Below are positions 58,152 through 64,000 of a stretch of 64,000 bases of DNA, in pieces. Within the stretch, counting starts at the first letter, position 1. Every line of letters begins with the position of its first letter. The notes below the pieces were generated by a model. That model did not search any database. It was not told where the DNA came from and saw nothing but the letters and a program-made list of their open reading frames with translations. Location of the stretch: contig OY986965.1 of NCBI GenBank assembly GCA_963920575.1, positions 29,134,007 through 29,198,006 on the forward strand. Reading direction: 5' to 3'. This DNA comes from Narthecium ossifragum (taxonomy: Eukaryota; Streptophyta; Magnoliopsida; Dioscoreales; Nartheciaceae). Position numbers and translations under genes: made by a program.

Positions 58152-60062
58152 GGGTAAACTATGCATTTGGTACTTAGGTTTTCAGACAAATTTTTATGTG
58201 ATATCCGTGTTTTCAAAAGTAAATATTGAATACCTATGTTTCTCAAACTATTTTTAATTGATTCCTCCATCCACCTGCCGTATGCCGGTCTAACGGCGGC
58301 CCGAGTGAACCGGGACGGACCGGTCGAGTCGGCTAACAAAACATATGTTATGTCAGACGAATAAATGCTGATAGTGACATTTATACATGTGACGTGAGCC
58401 ATGCTAAATATTCAAGTGATTAGATATTAGCCAACCCGTCGGAGACACTTCCCCTCTCCACCGCCTCCTGCGCTGTCTCCCTCCTCCGCTCCCCTCTCCC
58501 CTCCGCCCTCGCCTTCGTCGACGCCGCCATCGGGGCCTCCATTTCCTTCTCGGAGTTCGTCTCCCAGGTCCGGTCTCTCGCCTCCGCCCTCCGATCTCGG
58601 GAAGCTACTTCGCTCTACTCTCCATCGGCCTAGTCCTCTCCCCCCGCCAATCCCCTCTCCAACGCCGCAGCCGCTGGAATCAATGGATCCAAGAAGCAGC
58701 TACTGCGTCGAGACGAAGACCTACCGCAGCCTCCGCCCAGAGGCGCAGCTCCCGTCGGAGACACTTCCCCTCTCCATCGCCTCCTACGCTCTCTCCCTCC
58801 TCCACTCCCCTGTCCCCTCCGCCCCCGCCTTCGTCGACGCTGCCACCGGGGCCTCCATTTCCTTCCCGGAGTTCGTCTCCCAGGTCCGATCTCTCGCCTC
58901 CGCCCTCCGATCTCGGGAAGGTTTAGGTTTATCTCGATGCGAGGTTGCCTTGGCTCTCCCCTTCCCACCTCCATGTCCCCATCCTCTACTTCGCTCTGCT
59001 CTCCATCGGCGTAGTCCTCTCCCCCGCCAATCCCCTCTCCAACGCAACAGCCGCTGGAATCAATGGATCCAAGAAGCGGCTACTGCGCCGAGACGAAGAC
59101 CTACCGCAGCCTCCACCAGGTGGCGCAGCTTCCGCCGGAGACACTTCCCCTCTCCACCGCCTCCTACGCTCTCTCCCTCCTCCACTCCCCTCTCCCCTCT
59201 GCCCCCGCCTTCGTCGACGCCGCCACCGGGGCCTCCATTTCCTTCCCGGAGTTCGTCTCCCAGGTCCGGTCTCTCGCCTCCGCCCTCCGATCTCGGGAAG
59301 CTACTTCGCTCTGCTCTCCATCGACGTAGTCCTCTCCCCCGCCAATCCCCTCTCCAACGCCGCAGCCGCTGGAATCAATGGATCCAAGAAGCGGCTACTG
59401 CGCCGAGACGAAGACCTCCCGCAACCTCCGCCCGGTGGCGCAGCTCCCGCCGGAGACACTTCCCCTCTCCACCGCCTCCTACGCTCTCTCCCTCCTCCAC
59501 TCCCCTCTCCCCTCTGCCCCCGCCTTCGTCGACGCCGTCACCGGGGCCTCCATTTCCTTCCCGGAGTTCGTCTCCCAGGTCCGGTCTCTCGCCTCCGCCC
59601 TCCGATCTCGGGAAGGTTTAGGTTTATCTCGAGGCGAGGTTGCCTTGGTGCTCTCCCCTTCCCACCTCCATGTCCCCATCCTCTACTTCGCTCTGCTCTC
59701 CATCGGCGTAGTCCTCTCCCCTGCCAATCCCCTCTCCACGCCAGACGAGATCGCCTGCCTGATCCATCTCACCAGCCCCACCATCGCCTTCGCCGTGTCC
59801 TCCGCCGTCCCCAGGATCCCCGATGGCCTCCCAAGAAGCCCCAACTTATCCTCTGGCTCGCGGGAAGAAGGAGGTTGTTCGGTCACGTGTAGGCACGTGA
59901 CCGGTTCGCTCGGGCCGCCGTTAGACCGGCAGACAGCAGGTGGACGGAGGCACCAATTAAAAATGGTTCGAGAAACATAGGTATTCAATGTCTACTTTTC
60001 AAAACTCATGTATCACATAAAAATTTGACTGAAAACACATGTACCAAAGTAAAAAAAAACCC
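58152..60062. mobile_element. Pack-MULE carrying an amplified 4CL-like exon
   Basis: Terminal inverted repeats of about 180 bp (left 58152-58335, right about 59880-60062) share ttttcagacaaatttttatg, gaatacctatgtttctc and ggtctaacggcggcccgag. The ends start GGGT. No transposase is seen. The interior is a captured 4-coumarate:CoA-ligase-like exon in several copies. Mutator-type termini are expected to have a 9-bp target duplication. None is found, and a 240-bp direct repeat flanks the element instead. Confidence 0.85.
58441..59875 (+). pseudogene. Captured, tandemly repeated first exon of a 4-coumarate:CoA ligase-like gene
   Basis: Units begin at ATGs 58683, 59063 and 59378, with a partial unit from 58441. 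Each encodes MDPRSGYCAETKTYRSL, ALSLLHSPLPSAPAFVDAAT, ISFPEFVSQVRSLASALRSR and, in long units, SRGEVALVLSPSHLHVPILY. This is the N-terminus of plant 4CL-like (4CLL) acyl-activating enzymes. Units at 58441 and 59063 lack an internal 65 bp; those at 58683 and 59378 keep it. The last unit runs on through SPANPLSTPDEIACLIHLTS before diverging into the element end. The AMP-binding motifs lie further downstream in 4CLs and are absent, so no enzyme can be made. Several frames stay open for 200-315 codons. Confidence 0.8.
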
Positions 60063-60292
60063 TAGGAAAAATGAGCAAGGTGTTAATTTTGCGCACTTGA
60101 AAAGATTGATGTGGCCACACGAGACGGTATGAAATTCATGCATGTGGCCAAATTAGTCAGCAATATTGCTTGATTCTATATTAAAACCCTGCTCACAACT
60201 CTTCTTTTTGTATTAATTAGATAAATAGATAGATAGATAGATAGATACACTGGCTGAGATGAAAGAAGTAGCAGCTGCATCAGACTTTGTAT
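60043..60292. repeat. Direct repeat flanking the 4CLL Pack-MULE, right copy
   Basis: The counterpart of 57912-58151. It overlaps the last 20 bases of the MULE (accaaagt plus an A-run and ccc) and differs from the left copy mainly by an expanded (gata)n at 60224-60246. Confidence 0.9.
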
Positions 60293-60895
60293 TATATCTC
60301 CATGCCAGCAGCCAAACGTCTTATCCATTAATTCGAACTTTTTTTTTTTTTTTACAAATTGTTCTTCATGTACTTATCTTACAATAAAGATTTGATAATG
60401 ACTAAGAGAAATATAATTTCTGTATGGGCCCCACATTGACTCCGGATGCGTAGAATGTACGTCCACGTGGTATGTAGAAGGGTAAGTGGAGAGGTAACAC
60501 CTTTTGGATCCGTTTGGTAGTTAGCACGTCACATCCAAATAATAAACTTTATAAACATAATTTTTTATCATAAATATTACTATTACATATTAAATAGTTT
60601 TTTAGTTATTACTGTACCGCACCTTATCATAAGTTACAAATGTATTACACCACATATCACACCACACAGTCATAACAAAACACAAAGCATGCCGACATGA
60701 ACCCTTCTTATATTATTGTTTGAAAACTTATCACACAATAATCACATGATTAAACCAAGTTCATCTCACTTGCTGATGTCCACTACTCTACTCCTGACAT
60801 CATTCATCCACCCTCTCCTCTCCCCACCTATATATGTGCCCTTCCGACGCTGAAGGAACTCAATCAGGACCATCGCTCTCTTCCTCTCCACAGAA
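60293..60895 (+). promoter_or_regulatory. LBD gene upstream region
   Basis: AT-rich, ending in a TATA box (ctatatatg, 60827-60835) 61 bp before the start codon and a short leader. Upstream, around 60540-60700, text such as cataattttttatc and cacaccacacagtcataac resembles 62220-62390, probably another small repeat pair. Confidence 0.5.
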
Positions 60896-61622
60896 ATGGA
60901 AGCAAGTGAAACCACCACCTACCAAAACTCCTCATCTTCTCACACCTCTTCTCCTAGCTCTTCTCCTCCCCTCCGGCCAACACCTCCGGTGGTGCTCAGC
61001 CCCTGCGCAGCATGCAAGATCCTCCGACGGCGTTGCGTCGACAAGTGCGTGCTGGCCCCTTACTTCCCTCCCAACGATCCCCTCAAGTTCACCACCGCCC
61101 ACCGCGTCTTCGGCGCCAGCAACATCATCAAGTTCCTGCAGGTACCTACTCTATATATATACTCTGCCATACATGTTTTCAACTACTAATTAATTCCTAC
61201 AATGTTATGTTTCTTGCACACTGATAGAAGAAAGACATGACCATGGTTGTTGTTCTGCATGCAAGGATCTGCCGGAGAGCCAAAGGGCCGACGCGGTAAG
61301 CAGCATGGTCTATGAGGCCAAGGCGAGGATAAGGGACCCAGTTTACGGCGGCGCGGGTGTCATCTGCCAGCTCCAGAGGCAAGTGATTGATCTCCAAGCA
61401 CAGCTGGCCAAGACGCAGGCCGAGCTCCTCGTCGTGCAGACCCATCACGCCAACCTGGTGGCGTTCATCTGCATGGAGATGGCTCATTTGCAGGAGTCAG
61501 CGCCGCAGCCACTCGACGGCGGCTTTGTGAACAGCCCTCCTAACATCTTTGAGAGTGATGCTAACTTCACCGATGACAGCAGCCAAGAATCCATCTGGGA
61601 GCCCTGCTTGTGGACGTCGTGA
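60896..61622 (+). CDS. LBD: LOB-domain transcription factor, class I (LBD1/LBD11-like)
   Basis: Two exons, 60896..61141 and 61266..61622, give 200 aa. After a Ser/Thr/Pro-rich N-terminus, the LOB domain starts with the zinc-binding CX2CX6CX3C block (CAACKILRRRCVDKC, about 40-54). The GAS block follows (FTTAHRVFGASNIIKFLQ), then DLPESQRADAVSSMVYEAKA and the leucine-zipper-like LQRQVIDLQAQLAKTQAELL, which marks class I. The single intron lies right after KFLQ, the standard LBD position. The C-terminus ends WEPCLWTS, like the LBD1/LBD11 clade. These nuclear DNA-binding proteins act at organ boundaries and in vascular or cambial growth. The TATA box and start context are good. Confidence 0.95.
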
Positions 61623-62414
61623 ATGCTACTGTTGCAGTGTATTCTATACATATCTCATATGACAATAACATTAATTGAGTCTACGATGGAGATCAAGTTC
61701 AACGTCATAGATTTTGAGGCGCTAGCAATTAAAGAAAGATTACTGAGATGAATGTCTAGATGAGTTGTAATGATGATGATAAAGAACTGATTTATTATTG
61801 TATGATGATGGTATAAAAAAGTCCACAATTTTTAGGCTACCATGATGGAAGTGATTAGATGCATTTCTCTTTCATATGGAGCGCGTTGCTTATGTCCATG
61901 TTTAGTCTTGGGTGCTGGCACCCAATTCCTTCGAGTTTAATTTTCGTGTCAGAATCTTTCTTACATTTCTTGCTAATAGGTGACTTCATCACTTAGGTCC
62001 GTTTAGGCGTGCCTATTTTGCTGCCCAGACACGACCTTGCTGGCTGCCCAGACACGACGGCGTTTACAAAAATCCAATTTGAAAATAATGATAGATTGGT
62101 GGAGAACATGCCTAAATCACGTCGGAGACGAATCAGTTTATATGTGTTTTCGTTTGACAGCACAATGGTTGCGGGTAACAAACACATAAATTAAATAACA
62201 AATTAATATTTTACATTATATATTTAAAAATAAATATACATCTAAACAATAAATTACATGAACACACTTTTCTATAACAGTTTTTAACGTGTCATACAAA
62301 ATAGTTTTTCAGTCGTTACCATAACACACATCATCATAATTTACAAACACACCGTAGATCTTCATTGTCATAAAAAAACATAACACATGGCCGGACAGAG
62401 CCTTAATATTCCTT
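61623..62414. other. 3' flank of LBD gene, no gene seen
   Basis: 3' UTR, then AT-rich DNA. ctgcccagacacgac occurs twice (62020-62055), and 62220-62390 resembles the area upstream of the LBD gene. No gene was recognised. Confidence 0.45.
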
Positions 62415-63389
62415 CATTTTATTTATTTATTTTGATAAGTTAAGCCAAAAATAATTATCAGCCTAGGGACACCAACGAGCCACCGCCGGTCTAGGAATCC
62501 CAAAAATAGATACAGACTCAAACTTACAAAACTGAGCCCATAGCCCCTTTAACAGAATTCTCTAACTCAAAACGCCAATATCACCTCCCGTCGAGGATAT
62601 ATAGCAACTGCATATGCACTATCTGATTCCACCAGGAAATGCCGATGACCCTTTCCACTGGCACGCCACGCCACGCCGTTCAAATCGCTATTAGCTCAGC
62701 CTCTGACATCAACTTCGCTTTCACAACTTCACCAGCAACCCAAATTAAACCGCTGAGACTTACCATAACAAACAGCGCCCACTGCCGAGGACATAAATAT
62801 TCTATCATCACACTTCATCAGAGACGCATCCACCTGGGTTCCAAAGAACCTCTCTCGCTATTTCTTCCAATCGAGGCCTTCCTGGTGGCCGAAGACTGCT
62901 TCAGAAATCCCTCCGTCAGCCTTCCTGCTCGGATAGCAATTGCTAAAGCCGAGTCACCCTTCCCATGCCAAACCAAACTATCTCCATCCTTCCAACACAG
63001 CCAACAGGCGTAAGCAATGAAAGCCTCAGCCTTCCTGACACCTTCTTGGTTTGAAGAAGTAGTGAGAAAATTAACCAAAGACTCAGCTCCTCCGCTCAAA
63101 ACCTGCAGCGTATCCTATGACAACAATTTTCCAAAAACTCGTCACACAAACGGCCACCCCCAAACAACACGCTCAAGAGTTTCTTCCACGCCCTGGCTTC
63201 GGGGACTATCACATTCATAGAACGCAACAATACCGCCATAGAAAATTACGAACCAGTAGCCGCCCGTGCAAAATCTTCCAAATGAAATGACAAACACGAG
63301 GCCCGGCCAACAGGCAACCTCCACGAATTACTGCACATAGTCTCCGTATCCTCTTCCATTGCTGGCAACAAATAAGCCGGAGCACTTAG
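62415..63389 (-). mobile_element. 5'-truncated LINE, minus strand
   Basis: Minus-strand translation with many stops resembles a LINE C-terminus. A zinc-knuckle-like end (GRFCTGGYWFVIFYG) comes first, then a region containing AYACWLCWKDGDSLVWHGKG and a decayed RNase H part (MSEAELIAI). The left end is an A/T-rich tail (ttttatttatttatttt) on the expected side. A short repeat tattcctt flanks the piece (62407-62414, 63390-63397) and may be the target duplication. Confidence 0.6.
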
Positions 63390-63397
63390 TATTCCTT

Positions 63398-64000
63398 TAG
63401 CTTGAAAAAAAAACATATATATTGGACAATAAAAAAAGAGCACAGGGTTACTTTATTTGCTAATAGTAAATCTTCACTAGATCAAGTCATAACACAGATA
63501 TATCACATAGATATTATCTCTGTTGTATCTTGTTTCCAGAGCAGAAAAGGATCCAATCGGACCGTATCTTTTATTTAATGATTGGAGTAGTTGTAAAAAG
63601 TCCAACCAAATCTGGGTCTTTAAAGTAATCTAATAAATTAAATTTTTCTTTACAAGTCTATTGGAATCTATGACTTAAGCTACCTAATTTGCCAACACTT
63701 CAGACGTGGACACTAGACTTGATGGAGCTAAGGTGGTCACCTTATCACCTACCATGTTTTAAGACAGCACTACAAGATCATGCTTCCCCCTCTGTGCTAC
63801 TCTGGTTGTGTTCATCCTGTCTGAAAACATCTGAACACGATATCAAGAAAAGAAGAACCGATTGGCGGCAACCATAGTTTTAAATCACGGCGGCTTATTA
63901 ATCATTGTGTTCCCAATATAATACTTGCCTTTGAATCATCGTACATGATGCATTTTTTTTGAAAAAAGAGGCCATATCTTGACAAAGTGTTCTAGCCAGT
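63398..64000. other. Window end, no gene seen
   Basis: AT-rich DNA. A + strand frame at 63689-63877 (MPTLQTWTLDLMELRWSPYH) has no recognisable family. Nothing else was supported. Confidence 0.4.

Noticed and set aside
58683..59892. 312- and 315-codon frames taken as real genes
   Set aside because: They run through tandem copies of a captured 4CL-like exon, switch frame relative to the true protein and lack AMP-binding motifs.
60834..61193. 119-codon frame overlapping the LBD first exon
   Set aside because: Out of frame with the LOB domain, which is intact in the other frame from 60896.

Overview
This is nuclear DNA from a flowering plant, most likely a monocot. Genes are split by GT-AG introns, first exons are GC-rich, intergenic space is AT-rich, and the gaps between genes are packed with nested plant transposons. 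The proteins resemble monocot homologues. A commelinid with a moderate-sized genome, such as pineapple, would fit, but that is a guess. There is one 200-base assembly gap (55579-55778).

Genes, left to right: a PLAC8/cell-number-regulator protein (92-2279, +); a PDIL5-1-type protein disulfide isomerase (4112-6293, +); two tandem EF-1alpha genes encoding identical 447-aa proteins (8401-10575 and 14581-16161, both -), each with a long leader intron; the TIM14/PAM18 J-protein of the mitochondrial import motor (19340-21398, +), head-to-head with EF-1alpha copy 2; an IQ67-domain (IQD) calmodulin-binding protein (25136-29079, -); a SAMTL-type mitochondrial carrier with an EF-hand (34868-40516, +); an RBR (RING-IBR-RING) E3 ubiquitin ligase with an RNase H-like N-terminus (43425-46730, -); and a class I LBD transcription factor (60896-61622, +). 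They are separate housekeeping and regulatory loci, not an operon-like system. TIM14 and SAMTL are, from memory, neighbours in Arabidopsis too, so the 19-40 kb block may be old.

Mobile and repeat layout: decayed LINE 3' ends (about 7.1-7.56 kb, 21.9-22.0 kb, 62.4-63.4 kb); a MULE inserted in the duplicated 3' flank of EF-1alpha copy 2 (12665-14060), with the empty site visible next to copy 1; a PIF/Harbinger-type element and a plastid-type trnR inside the copy 2 leader intron; hAT-type elements with 8-bp target duplications (47761-48864, 49445-49858) and a decayed one (about 30497-31875); short Helitron-like elements (30932-31129, 54953-55139) with further related 3' ends; and an LTR-like, gene-free stretch (about 52.6-54.9 kb).

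The most unusual content is two gene-capturing Mutator-like elements (Pack-MULEs). One (49256-51012) carries an AGC-VIII (WAG/PINOID-like) kinase fragment with a 99-bp in-frame internal duplication. The other (58152-60062) carries the first exon of a 4-coumarate:CoA-ligase-like gene, amplified in alternating short and long tandem copies and flanked by about 240-bp direct repeats instead of a 9-bp target duplication. An exon-less degenerate duplicate of the RBR locus is scattered across 49.1-56.7 kb.
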